Made by a program: the position numbers and the translations under genes
In this document: piece after piece, positions 1-9,557 of the stretch
Position numbering within the stretch: position 1 is the first letter of the stretch
How the letters are laid out: each line of letters opens with the position of its first letter
Notes under the pieces: generated by a model
The model's database searches: none
The model's input: only the letters and a program-made list of their open reading frames with translations
Told to the model about the DNA's origin: nothing
NCBI GenBank assembly: GCA_028284445.1
Contig: JANQRS010000021.1
Location: 124,001-188,000 of the forward strand
Reading direction: 5' to 3'
DNA from: Calditrichia bacterium
GTDB taxonomy: Bacteria > Calditrichota > Calditrichia > RBG-13-44-9 > J075
DNA: 64,000 nt

Positions 1-573
1 GGCCATTTCCGCCCATGACAAGCGCTGTGGCGCCCGGCCAAAGTAGCGCCAGGATGCGGCTTCCAGACCGACAACATTGCCACCAAATGGTGCATTTGCG
101 GCATATAGCGCCAGGATACCGTCTTTATCGAAGGACAATTCGAGGCGAAAAGCCAGCACTGCCTCCAACACTTTTTCGGATAAAGTGCGAGCCTGGCCCA
201 TGCGAGAAAGGCGAATAGTCTGCATAGTGATCGTGCTGCCGCCGCTGACCACTCGTCCAGCACGAAGATTTTGTAGAAACGCACGGCCGATCGCGAGAAC
301 GTCAACCCCAAAGTGTGAATAGAAGCGCCTGTCTTCGAAGACGACAATCAGTTGACGAAATTTTTCCGGCACCTCCTCTCGATATGGAAAACGCCACTGC
401 TGATCTGCAGCAATCTTGCCGCCAAGCAGCGTTCCATCCCGATCCTCAATGACGACAGAGGTTGGCGAATCAAATAAAGGCTCCGGCAGCGAGTGCCAAA
501 ACCAACCGAGCAGCGTCAGGGTGAAACCGCCTATCACTGCCCGGGCCCATTGTTGTAGCGACAAACTTGTCAT
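1..573 (-). CDS. pbpC: Penicillin-binding protein 1C, N-terminal part (cut by window edge)
   Basis: All 191 codons from the ATG at 573 to the left edge are open. The protein has a short N-terminal membrane anchor and then the GT51 glycosyltransferase motifs of class A penicillin-binding proteins: EDRRFYSHFGVD, GGSTITMQT, a KVLEAVLAFRLE segment and FGGNVVGLEAASWRYFG. It would polymerise lipid II in the periplasm; the transpeptidase half lies outside the window. Its ATG overlaps the stop of the upstream alpha-2-macroglobulin gene in an ATGA, so the two are translationally coupled. This pbpC/yfhM-type pairing is known in many bacteria and argues for PBP1C rather than PBP1A. Confidence 0.93.
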   Translation of the reverse strand, partial: MTSLSLQQWARAVIGGFTLTLLGWFWHSLPEPLFDSPTSVVIEDRDGTLLGGKIAADQQWRFPYREEVPEKFRQLIVVFEDRRFYSHFGVDVLAIGRAFLQNLRAGRVVSGGSTITMQTIRLSRMGQARTLSEKVLEAVLAFRLELSFDKDGILALYAANAPFGGNVVGLEAASWRYFGRAPQRLSWAEMA

Positions 574-3500
574 TGCGCTTTTACAACCTCAACCCATTGG
601 CCGTGGCGACGCGCATTCACCTCGCTATCATACATCGCCTCTACATAAACCGTTGGCAAATAGAAGCGGCCTCGATAGCTGGCGTTAAGGACTGTAATGA
701 ATTTCTTTCTCTCGCCCGGCTTCAGGTTGAAGTAAGTGTATACGCGATCATCGCGAAGATCCTGGTAGATCGGTTGACTGCTTCCGTCGACGGTTATTCC
801 ACCGAGACGTGCATTGTAAATCTCCCAGCCGGACGGAAATATCTGGCTCAGCGCAAGTTCTTGCTGCTCCCGATTGGTCTTATTTGTAACACGCGCGGCC
901 ACGTAAAAGTCCGTGCCCTGCTCAAGGCTTGAGGGATCTATGAGCTGGCCCTCCATATCCATGTATTCGAGACTCAGCTGAATGCCATTGCTGGCATCTG
1001 TGGTATCTCCTACGGCAGGTGTTCCGCTCAGCACTGTTTTGACAAAGAGCTTACTTTCGCTGGTGTTGCTGAGAGACACTTTCGGATTGTTGTGTTCATC
1101 CATTTGCAGGTCAATTTGATCAACCGGTTTTTCGCGCTCTATTTCTACACGCCGTTGATCGTTCAACTGCATAGAGTATTTAAGATCATCATCTCTGGTA
1201 CCCAGATACTTTCCGGCAGCAAGCAGACAAAAGCCGGCGGTTTGCGTATGGAAGTGCTTTTTCGACCCCATCGCGGACGCAATTTCTTCGAAGACACCAA
1301 ATGCCGGTTCAGTCATCTTCATAACGTTCATTGCTTCAAGAATGATCGCTTTGTCACGTAGTGAGGATCCGAAGGTTTGGGAGGTTCCGCGGTAGTCAGC
1401 CACCATCACGTTTTGTCCGCGCACTAACTCTTTGGCCACCTCCTGTTGCCCAGCTAAATGATAGCTCGCAGCAACCAACCACTTGTCCACCGTGGAGAGG
1501 TTCAATATTTCACGGAAGCGATTCATCGCGCCTAGCTGCGGAGCACCAGCCTTGGCAAGCAGAAATAAGCGATACGCTTGAACGGTCATGCGTCGATTTC
1601 TGACGTGCACCCAATCGTTGGCGGCCTTCACCTGCCACTGGGTCCACTTCGTCAGGAAGTCCGGCGGCAAGCCATATCCCGCCTGCTTGGCCTCCAGCAT
1701 AAAGTGCCCGGCATAAATCGCAGACCAATTATTGGTGTAAAGTGCCCCCGGCCAATAGCTCAAGGAACCGGAAGGATTTTGAAAACGGTATATTTTATCA
1801 ATCGCCACTGAAATATGATTGCGCACATCTTTCTTCTGCGCCTCAGTCAATTGCAGAACATTGCTCAGGTAAAGCTGCGGAAATGCAGCAGAGGTTGTCT
1901 GTTCCAGACAGCCATGCGGATAGCGTAACAGATATCCGAGCCTTCCAGCCAGGTTTAATGGCGGCAGTGAAGAGACTTCAACGACTCCGCTGTTTGTACC
2001 CGGAAGGCCAACCGGCTTCGGCAGGAAATCCCAGGTTTCGCCCGGCTCCAGAACCTTGGCCAATACATCTGTCACCGGCGGATTCGGATTGCGCACCTTG
2101 ACGTCAATATTGTATTCCGCTGTTTCGCTACCACTGACAGCCTTGGCCATCAACGATACGGTTCCGGTTGCCGGCGCCACTTCAAAGGGGAATGAAATGG
2201 TTTGATCGCCGGTTTCGCGAAAACGGATACTTTGCGAGGTTTTACCGGCAGCAGTTAGCTGATCACCGGCCTGAACGGATACTTCCACATTCTTAACGTG
2301 ATCTTCCATCGCGAAGGTTGATAGGAAATACTCAACCTCCTCTCCCGGACCGAGCACGCGCGGCAGTGATCCGGCCAGCATCAGCGGTTTGCGAACCGGC
2401 GTGCTCTTCTCTGCAGATCCAAAGGCACCATCCTGGCCGGCGACAACCATGGTTTTTACGGCCCCAACGTAGAGCGGCAATTTTACCCGATGTTCCTGCG
2501 TAGAACCGTCGGACTGGAACGGCCCAAGGAATTCTACCACCGGTTTAAAACGGTTTACTTTATTGCCCCCTTCTGCATCAGCGCCGGCTTCACCATCGCC
2601 ACCAATGCTCAGCAGGCGATCGAACTCTCGGCCTGTAAGCCCAATGACATCATTATAAACATCCCAGGACTTCACATTTAACGCTTGCTTGGCAAAAAAG
2701 CGGTTCCAGGGATTTGGTGTCTTAAAGCGTGTCAACCCAAGCAGACCTTCGTCCACAACAGCAAGCGTGTAGGTCATTGGCCGGCCTTCTTTTTCACGCA
2801 CCTTGATGAAGACTTCTTGTTCAGGCTGCAACACATCCGGCATTTCCAAAACCGGTTCGAGCCGCGTTGCCGCGTCTTCGACAGAGATCGGAATGACGCC
2901 GTAGAGACGAATTGGGCGGTCATTGCCGGTTTGCGCATAAGGCTGCAGTAATGAAACATGGGCATAAACATTCGGCGCCATCTCGGCGGTTGCGTCAAAA
3001 CTGAAGCGAGTCATACCACTTTCAACATCAGTCCACCAGGCATAGAGGATTTCTGATCCGGACTCGATGCTGACAAGTGCTCGTCCTTGATCGCTGCTGG
3101 GGATCATCAAGGTCACGTCATCTCCGACCTGATAGTCGTCTTTATCAGCGGTAAAGGTCAACATTGCCGCGCCGCCGGGTTGCTCATCCTGTGCCCGCCC
3201 GGCCCAGCCAGGCCAATCAATGTAAATGATTTTGGAGCTGCAGTGACCATCAGGATCGCAAACTTGAATCAGATAGCGTCCCCATTGTGGGTAAGCGACG
3301 TTCAATTGCCAAACGCCTTCACCTTTGCTATTGGTATCCACTTTCCCTTTGGCAATCGCCTGCTTGAGGGAACGAACGTTATAATTGTTCACCTGGTTTG
3401 CAGATTGATCCCACCACCATTTCCAGGAGAGTTTATAGAGTGCTACCTGCAAGCCTTGTCTGGCTACCGGATTCCCGTCCGGCTTAACAGTTACGATTTC

Positions 3501-6146
3501 GATGGGATGATCGACATCTGTCAGAAGCATTCCCCGTTCCTTGTCGCCTTTGGGTGTTTTCAGGCCAACATAGGTCGAATAGGGATGATAGGTTACGCTG
3601 AACTGATCCACACTGAAATTACCGCCGGGTTCGAACACCTTGCATTTAAGTGAAGCGGCAAGCTGCCCCGGCGCATTCTTGTTGGCGCGAATATCAATTG
3701 GAAATGATGCCAGGCCGCTTTCGTTCAGCTGCCCGCTAAACACTTCTTCCGTGTGGGTTGCGTATTGTGCGGCCGGATTATCAAAAGTAAAACCGCTGTA
3801 TTTACCTGGTTTGAAGGCCGAAGGTCGAATGGTTGCCTCGATTTGGGTGTCCAGATTCTTGGCAATTGCGCCATGCAACCAGGTTACTTCAAGCTTACCG
3901 CGCACAGATTTATCTGCGACAGTTACGTACTCTTTATCCAGTTCGAAGTTAATCTTCAGGCGATTGGGCATAATCGTTTCAACCTTAACATCCCGATTAA
4001 ACGTTGCATTACCAACACTTACTTTCGCCTGATAGGTGCCGGTCGGGGCATCTTCCGCTGTTTTCATATGAAAGGCATGGAAATCGCCCACCGGATCGTT
4101 GCTAACACGCTTTTCGACCAACTGTCCTCTCGGATCGTAAAATTCCATCGTTACGGGATGATCTGCAGGCAACACGTCGTCCTTGTCTTCCAATACAAAA
4201 GTCAGATAGATTGTGTCACCCGGACGCCAGACGCCGCGCTCACCATAGATGTAACCTTTCACTCCTTTGAAGAGCTTTGTCCCACCGGTTTCGAAACGGC
4301 TCATAGAGAGTGCCACACCATCCTGCAATTTCAAATACCCATTTTGATCGCCGGAGCGAGCAACCAGAAGAAAAGGCACTTCTTCCGTCTCGATGCGGGC
4401 AAAGCCGTCGGCATCGCTTTGCACAGTTTCAATAAGCTGCGAGCGAAAATCATACAATTCCAGCGTGGCGCCGGCAATCGGGTCGGTTGTCGCCAGATCC
4501 GTAACAACGATGAGCATGTCACCATATTCGCCGCGTTTGGCAATCAGACCCAAATCAGATGCCAGCACATTGCGTTTGACAGTCCGAAACGTGCCGTAAT
4601 AATCAGGGTAGCAGGGATTGTCGCGGTGCCGCCAGTTGGAATGCTGATAGCTCCAATTGTCCCAGGCGCTTCTCTCGTGTGGTGCAGCAATCGGTTCGAA
4701 AGGTGTACGATCTTTGACTTCTACCGATTCACTACAGGCAAACAGGGAATATGAATGGCGATACCCAATGCGTACCTGGTAAATTGCGCCGGGTTCCATG
4801 CGAATCATGTCGGTCAAATCCAGTGAAAAGTGATTCCAGTTTTTGAGATCCAATTCATTCTGCGGATCCAAATCGATTTTCTTCTGGAGGACAACCTGAC
4901 CCACACGGTAGAGTTCATTGGTCTGCGGAAGGGTATTAATTTGCAGAAACTGGTGAATATTTTTTTCGAATATCTTGATCACCTGAATATCAACAGCGCT
5001 CAGGTTCACCGCTTTAAAAGGGAATGGGATTTGATTCGAGGATGGTGCGATCACGCCATTGCCAACCAGTTCCACGGAAGGCTTGATTTCTTCAAAGGTG
5101 ACGTCGACCTGCGATCGCTGATCGATCTTGTCTCCGGCAACATTGCGAATGCCGGGTTCAATACTCACTACCATAGTGCCGGCCAGCTGCGCCGGCGACT
5201 CAGCGCCGTAAATCTTTACGCGATTACCGTCAACCACAAAATTGAAGGCTTCGTTTCCGGAGTGCACCAGCCCGGTCAGGTCCTGCCCTTTCAGCAAGGG
5301 ATCCGAAAACTGTAATTCTATATGCCGCTGCGGATTGGTAACTGCTCTGGCCAATAAATATTTAAATGTGGCGAGCGGGCTTACGGTTACTCTTTCACGC
5401 CCCTTAAAGTCTTTCTGCAGGTCACCCCCGTTCCAGGACACGGTCAAATCATACGGGGTTTTCTTGCGTTCAATATTCTCAACGGTAAAACTGTGGGTCT
5501 TACCATCCTCTGAATGATCCCATTTAATGACGTAGGTGTTTTGTCTGTATTTTACCTGTAGCAGCTCTTTTATCATCTCAGGCTCAACAACATCCGAGCT
5601 GCGAATGTATCCGGCCAGTTTCTGCTGTCTGAGATCGTCATTACTCATCGCCTGTAATGTTTCAAGCTCTATCTTCAGAACCGTTGGCATAACGCGAAAG
5701 TTGAAGTTAAAGTCTTCGATTTCCACCGGCGCTTCCCCGAAGAGCTTATTGAGGTCAGCGCTTACCGAATAGCTCTTCTTTGGGGTTAATGATGCAGCCG
5801 GTGTAAACTCCAACGTGCGTTTGTCTTTCCAGGCCCATGTTCCCTTGAGCGCCGGTTGGAACTCGACGGGAATGTCGCCGGCAGCCTTGCCAAAATTACC
5901 GGCAGAGGCAATCTCTTCAGCAAATTGAATAACGATTGTGCTTTTCCGCGAGATCTCGCCAGCCGTAAATGCAGAGATATATTCGCTGATTTGCGGAGAC
6001 ACCTCTGCTGCATTAGCCAGCGGAGCATCTGTCTGTGGTATTTCCGCTACAGGCTCTTTTTCTTTCCCGCATGAAAAGAGCAGCATAAAGCAGCAAACAA
6101 TTAGCGCGGCGCATCCCGGCCATTTGATGTGGGTCTGGTAGTACAT
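570..6146 (-). CDS. Bacterial alpha-2-macroglobulin lipoprotein with thioester motif
   Basis: This 1858-residue protein starts with a lipoprotein signal peptide (lipobox LFSC, Cys26). It carries MG-type beta-domains and the CLEQ thioester motif (Cys1413, Gln1416), followed by the alpha-helical thioester-domain region. Bacterial A2Ms of the YfhM type are periplasmic protease traps: cleavage of a bait region exposes the thioester, which bonds to the attacking protease. A strong ribosome site (GAGGAGG, 4 bases before the ATG) fixes the start. It overlaps pbpC by 4 bases. By family precedent the pair guards the periplasm and repairs peptidoglycan when the wall is breached. Length and order are as expected. 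Confidence 0.93.
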   Translation of the reverse strand: MYYQTHIKWPGCAALIVCCFMLLFSCGKEKEPVAEIPQTDAPLANAAEVSPQISEYISAFTAGEISRKSTIVIQFAEEIASAGNFGKAAGDIPVEFQPALKGTWAWKDKRTLEFTPAASLTPKKSYSVSADLNKLFGEAPVEIEDFNFNFRVMPTVLKIELETLQAMSNDDLRQQKLAGYIRSSDVVEPEMIKELLQVKYRQNTYVIKWDHSEDGKTHSFTVENIERKKTPYDLTVSWNGGDLQKDFKGRERVTVSPLATFKYLLARAVTNPQRHIELQFSDPLLKGQDLTGLVHSGNEAFNFVVDGNRVKIYGAESPAQLAGTMVVSIEPGIRNVAGDKIDQRSQVDVTFEEIKPSVELVGNGVIAPSSNQIPFPFKAVNLSAVDIQVIKIFEKNIHQFLQINTLPQTNELYRVGQVVLQKKIDLDPQNELDLKNWNHFSLDLTDMIRMEPGAIYQVRIGYRHSYSLFACSESVEVKDRTPFEPIAAPHERSAWDNWSYQHSNWRHRDNPCYPDYYGTFRTVKRNVLASDLGLIAKRGEYGDMLIVVTDLATTDPIAGATLELYDFRSQLIETVQSDADGFARIETEEVPFLLVARSGDQNGYLKLQDGVALSMSRFETGGTKLFKGVKGYIYGERGVWRPGDTIYLTFVLEDKDDVLPADHPVTMEFYDPRGQLVEKRVSNDPVGDFHAFHMKTAEDAPTGTYQAKVSVGNATFNRDVKVETIMPNRLKINFELDKEYVTVADKSVRGKLEVTWLHGAIAKNLDTQIEATIRPSAFKPGKYSGFTFDNPAAQYATHTEEVFSGQLNESGLASFPIDIRANKNAPGQLAASLKCKVFEPGGNFSVDQFSVTYHPYSTYVGLKTPKGDKERGMLLTDVDHPIEIVTVKPDGNPVARQGLQVALYKLSWKWWWDQSANQVNNYNVRSLKQAIAKGKVDTNSKGEGVWQLNVAYPQWGRYLIQVCDPDGHCSSKIIYIDWPGWAGRAQDEQPGGAAMLTFTADKDDYQVGDDVTLMIPSSDQGRALVSIESGSEILYAWWTDVESGMTRFSFDATAEMAPNVYAHVSLLQPYAQTGNDRPIRLYGVIPISVEDAATRLEPVLEMPDVLQPEQEVFIKVREKEGRPMTYTLAVVDEGLLGLTRFKTPNPWNRFFAKQALNVKSWDVYNDVIGLTGREFDRLLSIGGDGEAGADAEGGNKVNRFKPVVEFLGPFQSDGSTQEHRVKLPLYVGAVKTMVVAGQDGAFGSAEKSTPVRKPLMLAGSLPRVLGPGEEVEYFLSTFAMEDHVKNVEVSVQAGDQLTAAGKTSQSIRFRETGDQTISFPFEVAPATGTVSLMAKAVSGSETAEYNIDVKVRNPNPPVTDVLAKVLEPGETWDFLPKPVGLPGTNSGVVEVSSLPPLNLAGRLGYLLRYPHGCLEQTTSAAFPQLYLSNVLQLTEAQKKDVRNHISVAIDKIYRFQNPSGSLSYWPGALYTNNWSAIYAGHFMLEAKQAGYGLPPDFLTKWTQWQVKAANDWVHVRNRRMTVQAYRLFLLAKAGAPQLGAMNRFREILNLSTVDKWLVAASYHLAGQQEVAKELVRGQNVMVADYRGTSQTFGSSLRDKAIILEAMNVMKMTEPAFGVFEEIASAMGSKKHFHTQTAGFCLLAAGKYLGTRDDDLKYSMQLNDQRRVEIEREKPVDQIDLQMDEHNNPKVSLSNTSESKLFVKTVLSGTPAVGDTTDASNGIQLSLEYMDMEGQLIDPSSLEQGTDFYVAARVTNKTNREQQELALSQIFPSGWEIYNARLGGITVDGSSQPIYQDLRDDRVYTYFNLKPGERKKFITVLNASYRGRFYLPTVYVEAMYDSEVNARRHGQWVEVVKAQ

Positions 6147-6218
6147 CGTACCTCCTCGCAGGTAGAATCTTCAAAGAATATTTTTATAGGAAAGTCTATT
6201 AGATGAAAATGGAGATTA

Positions 6219-6262
6219 ACCCACCGCTAAATCCCCTCCCGGGAGGGAATTTAGCGGTGGGT
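6219..6262. repeat. Intergenic CCCC-rich palindrome R1 (type A)
   Basis: Imperfect palindrome: ACCCACCGCTAAAT in the left arm is mirrored by ATTTAGCGGTGGGT on the right, around a CCCTCCCGGGAGGG core. It belongs with R3 (10584) and R9 (50908). It sits between the A2M and M42 genes, which run in the same direction. Confidence 0.85.
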
Positions 6263-6278
6263 AATCAACGATAACGAA

Positions 6279-6319
6279 ATCCCCCCTACATGCCCCCCGG
6301 GGGGATATATAGGGGGGAT
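6279..6319. repeat. Intergenic CCCC-rich palindrome R2 (type B)
   Basis: Palindrome of the ATCCCCCCT...CCCCCCGGGGGG...AGGGGGGAT type, lying 16 bases after R1. The same type occurs at 11473, 12409, 30906, 46207 and 50858. It could form a strong hairpin in RNA. Confidence 0.85.
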
Positions 6320-6376
6320 CTTAAATAACTACTTTATTATTATCATACAGAGGGAATTTTTTGGTTTTTTTTCGAT

Positions 6377-7435
6377 CTATTGGCGAAAATCAACTTTTGA
6401 ACTCACTCGACGGGCAAAAGCGGCGAGTAATTTCGCGGTATTTTCCACATCTGCGAGCGAAACGACCTCTGATGGTGTATGCATATAGCGAAGCGGGATG
6501 CCGATCAGGCCGGTGGCCACACCTTTGCGAGTCAACTGGATTGCATTGGCATCAGTCCCGGTGCCACGGGCAATTGCTTTCATTTGAAAAGGTATATTTT
6601 CTTCTTTCGCTGCTTTTTTCAACAAGTCCACCACTTTGCGATTGGCATTGGCGCCACGATGAATAACCGGGCCTTTTCCGAGCAGCACCTCCCCCACTTT
6701 CACCTTGCTTACTTCCGGATGATCCGTCGCATGGCAAACATCTACCGCGATACCGACATCGGGATCTACAGCGTAGGCACTGGTTGTGGCGCCGCGCAAA
6801 CCGATCTCTTCCTGAACAGTTGCCACACTAAAGACAGAGGCCCTCAATTTGTCGCCTTTAAGAAGGCGCATGGCTTCAATTACAGCAAATGCCCCGACTT
6901 TATCGTCAAACGCACGCGAACAGGCGATGTCACCGGTCATTGCCTTGAACGCCAAATCATAGACAACCGGATCACCGATGCTAATGTGCTGTAGCGCTTC
7001 TTTCCGAGACGACACACCGATATCTATCCAGAGATTCTGAATTTCCGGGACCTTCTTGCGCTCTTCCGGCGTCATGAGATGAATAGCCTTTTTCCCGGTA
7101 ACACCGGCGACCGGTCCACGGGTATTGTGGATGATGACGCGACGACCAGATATGATCCCCAGGTCATGCCCGCCAATCGGATCAAAATATATGAAACCGC
7201 GATCGTCGATGTATTTGACGATGAAGCCGAGTTCATCGCAATGTCCGGCAAACATGATACGCGGATTGGCATCGGCATTTAGACAGGCAATCGTGTTGCC
7301 GTGGTAGTCGGACTCGATCTTATCTGCAAACTTACTACCGTATTCGCGCCAGACCTTGGCAGCGGGTGTTTCGTAGCCGGACGGACTGGGCACGCTAATC
7401 AGATTTTTCAGGAATTCGAGAGATTTTTTTCGCAT
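6377..7435 (-). CDS. M42 family metallo-aminopeptidase
   Basis: This 352-residue cytoplasmic peptidase of the glutamyl-aminopeptidase/TET/FrvX family would release N-terminal residues from peptides using two metal ions, probably as a dodecamer as in its relatives. Ligand-like residues in the family positions are His65 (AGHCDE), Asp177/178 (AFDDK), the catalytic pair Glu209-Glu210 (VQEEIGLRG), Asp232 (VDVCH) and His319 (MHTPSEV). Length fits the family. The start is the ATG at 7435. It stands alone, separated from the A2M gene by two palindromic repeats. Substrate preference cannot be read from the sequence. Confidence 0.92.
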   Translation of the reverse strand: MRKKSLEFLKNLISVPSPSGYETPAAKVWREYGSKFADKIESDYHGNTIACLNADANPRIMFAGHCDELGFIVKYIDDRGFIYFDPIGGHDLGIISGRRVIIHNTRGPVAGVTGKKAIHLMTPEERKKVPEIQNLWIDIGVSSRKEALQHISIGDPVVYDLAFKAMTGDIACSRAFDDKVGAFAVIEAMRLLKGDKLRASVFSVATVQEEIGLRGATTSAYAVDPDVGIAVDVCHATDHPEVSKVKVGEVLLGKGPVIHRGANANRKVVDLLKKAAKEENIPFQMKAIARGTGTDANAIQLTRKGVATGLIGIPLRYMHTPSEVVSLADVENTAKLLAAFARRVSSKVDFRQ

Positions 7436-7493
7436 GTCGTTTGACGCTCGTAAGTGATAGTTGCTTGTTCACAGTTGACAGGTATCAGGGGAT

Positions 7494-9155
7494 TTACTTC
7501 ATTATAATTATCTTGTGTGTTTGAGAATCAGTTTCAGTTTCAAGACGTAGCAAATATACACCACTACCGACCGAAATTCCAGCATCATCAATTCCCGACC
7601 AGCTTACTTCATAGTCGCCCGCAGGCTGCTTGTCTTCAAGCAAATTTACAACAAGTTTTCCAAGTATGTCGTAGATAGCCATTTTAACACGCCCAAATTC
7701 ACTAAGCCGATATGATATGCTTGTTGCACCATTAAAGGGATTCGGGTAATTGGACAATAGGAAACTATCGACACGGCGTGCCTCGCTACCGGAACCGAGG
7801 GAAGACACAGTTCCGGCGTGTTTAAAAATATAGCTCACGTACCGACGATAGCCCATGATAGGGTCCCATGGTCGAGCGGATGCAATTATCTCTGCCGCTC
7901 CATCCCCATCAACATCTCCAATCGCAGAGCTAAAAGCAGTATTTTGCCGCGCCCACAGCAATTCAAATGCGTTGTCGCCGGAAGCTTTAAGAACGTAGAT
8001 TCCCCCAATTACCTTGACCAGGATTTCCTTGCGTCCATCGCCGTCAACATCGCCACCGGCGATTGTGTGAGTCGTTGAGGTCCAACGGCTACTGATAAAA
8101 TCACAGAACCAAATCGGAACTAAGCCGTTATCATGAGAGGCTTCGTACGCCAGCAACAAATGATGAGTCAAATGTCCGGAACTACTTTCCCCATAGTGCC
8201 TGCCGAAGACAAACAACTCAGGCAACCCATCGCCATCAAGATCTCCTGGAGCTGACAATGATATAATATCTCTCGTTCGGGCTTGATGCCGCCAATGTAA
8301 TTCAAATTCGTTATCTCCGCGGCTCTCAAATCCATAGAGAACACCGTCCCGGTCAGCACTAATGATTTCACCACGGCCATCAAGATCAAAATCAGCAATT
8401 GCATATTCCGGGAAGTAGCCAATTCTTTTGGACGGGATTATCATCTGAGTGGTTGGGTGAAAGAGCGTATCCGCGTAGGAATTTTCATAAACTAAGGTTA
8501 CTGGTTGTGGATACATCCTCTCGCGAAGTAAAGAAATAAAAAGTATCTCTTGCTTCCCATCGCCATCGAGATCATCGAGCGCTGCTGCTGTTGGGGTGAC
8601 AGCAGGTATCCGTTCGTAGATCTGACGTAACCGTACCTGGAAATCAGGTCCAGGTGCTATCTCATAAGCACGCAACTCCCCACTGGCTTTTAAATATACC
8701 TCATTGAATGAATCTCCATTAATATCACCACCAAATAACGGTATCCCACCATTATCGCGAGGAAGCCCTTCAAAAGCGAAACGTAATTGAAATTCTTGCA
8801 AGTCAGGATTATACTCATAGAAAGCGGTACGGGTATCATGGGTAGCCGGTTCCCTATCCATACCAATAATTTCGTTGATACCATTTTGATTCGAATCAAA
8901 AATAAGCGCTGGTCTCTTATTCATCAGCGGGATCGAATCAAGCAAAGTGAAAAGCTGAGGATCAAAAGGGCTGGTATTGCCAATAACGTCAGTATTAATG
9001 ATGAGACCATGGGTCGGACCATAATTGGCGACGCGAATCGGTTCAGCCTCTACCTTTACATCTTGCGACCACACAATACCGGAACAGAGCAGTGCCCAAA
9101 ATAAGCAACAAATTGCGACCTGACATCGCATCCGCCAACACCAATTAGTATACAT
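7494..9155 (-). CDS. Secreted FG-GAP/VCBS repeat protein with C-terminal sorting domain
   Basis: The start is set at the ATG at 9155, because GGAGG lies just upstream and a signal peptide (CLFWALLCSGIVWSQ) follows; an upstream in-frame start at 9203 lacks this support. About seven DxDGDG-like calcium-binding loops (for example DLDGDGKQE, DVDGDGRKE) mark an integrin-like FG-GAP beta-propeller. The last 80 or so residues, from SNYPNPFN to the terminal HKIIIMK, match the FlgD-like/Por-secretion type A sorting domain found in FCB phyla. It is probably exported and attached to the cell surface; its ligand is unknown. A paralogous tail occurs on the protein at 14719. Confidence 0.85.
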   Translation of the reverse strand: MYTNWCWRMRCQVAICCLFWALLCSGIVWSQDVKVEAEPIRVANYGPTHGLIINTDVIGNTSPFDPQLFTLLDSIPLMNKRPALIFDSNQNGINEIIGMDREPATHDTRTAFYEYNPDLQEFQLRFAFEGLPRDNGGIPLFGGDINGDSFNEVYLKASGELRAYEIAPGPDFQVRLRQIYERIPAVTPTAAALDDLDGDGKQEILFISLLRERMYPQPVTLVYENSYADTLFHPTTQMIIPSKRIGYFPEYAIADFDLDGRGEIISADRDGVLYGFESRGDNEFELHWRHQARTRDIISLSAPGDLDGDGLPELFVFGRHYGESSSGHLTHHLLLAYEASHDNGLVPIWFCDFISSRWTSTTHTIAGGDVDGDGRKEILVKVIGGIYVLKASGDNAFELLWARQNTAFSSAIGDVDGDGAAEIIASARPWDPIMGYRRYVSYIFKHAGTVSSLGSGSEARRVDSFLLSNYPNPFNGATSISYRLSEFGRVKMAIYDILGKLVVNLLEDKQPAGDYEVSWSGIDDAGISVGSGVYLLRLETETDSQTHKIIIMK

Positions 9156-9557
9156 GCGCCCTCCGGACACGTTAAGGAATATTAATGCTAAAATACGCTT
9201 CAATTTCCGTAAACAAGAATGCTACGTAATTTTTCCTCTGCATTCTCTGCGGCAGGTTTTTCCCAGCATCCAGCATCCAGCATCCAGCATCCAGCATCCA
9301 GCATCCAGCATCCAGCATCCAGCATCCAGCATCCAGCATCCAGCATCAATATTCTCGTATAACAAACCGATTTTATTGAGATATCTCACCGATAAAAAAA
9401 TTATGCACATTATTTTCCTGCCTATCCGGTCGTTATATTAAATAACCCAACGAATTTTCGTATTGACTTCCCTGTCTGATTTCGACATTTGCGACGCATC
9501 ATGAGGTGAGGTTCAGGACCGGAAGATACCACTTTTATTATCCGAAGGAGATAGTAC
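9156..9557. other. Gene-free interval between divergent genes
   Basis: This interval separates the minus-strand FG-GAP gene from the plus-strand nucleotidase. It must hold both promoters, but I cannot place either with confidence. Its only clear feature is the 7-base tandem array at 9263-9346. Confidence 0.6.
9263..9346. repeat. Heptanucleotide tandem array, 12 copies of CCAGCAT
   Basis: Twelve uninterrupted perfect copies of CCAGCAT fill exactly 84 bases. Because 7 is not a multiple of 3, all reading frames give the same 7-residue period, so translations across it are artefacts. Perfect identity means the array is young or being homogenised. It lies in the divergent promoter region upstream of the FG-GAP gene. 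Confidence 0.97.

Noticed and set aside
3753..4754. A 333-codon plus-strand frame inside the A2M gene
   Set aside because: Shadow of a strongly supported gene on the other strand; no motif or start site.
9263..9346. A CRISPR array
   Set aside because: The units are 7 bases without spacers, and no cas genes are present.
9222..9410. An open frame with repeated DAGCWML (and its reverse, SIQHPAS repeats)
   Set aside because: It is produced by the CCAGCAT tandem array; a 7-base unit gives a 7-residue period in every frame. No ribosome site.
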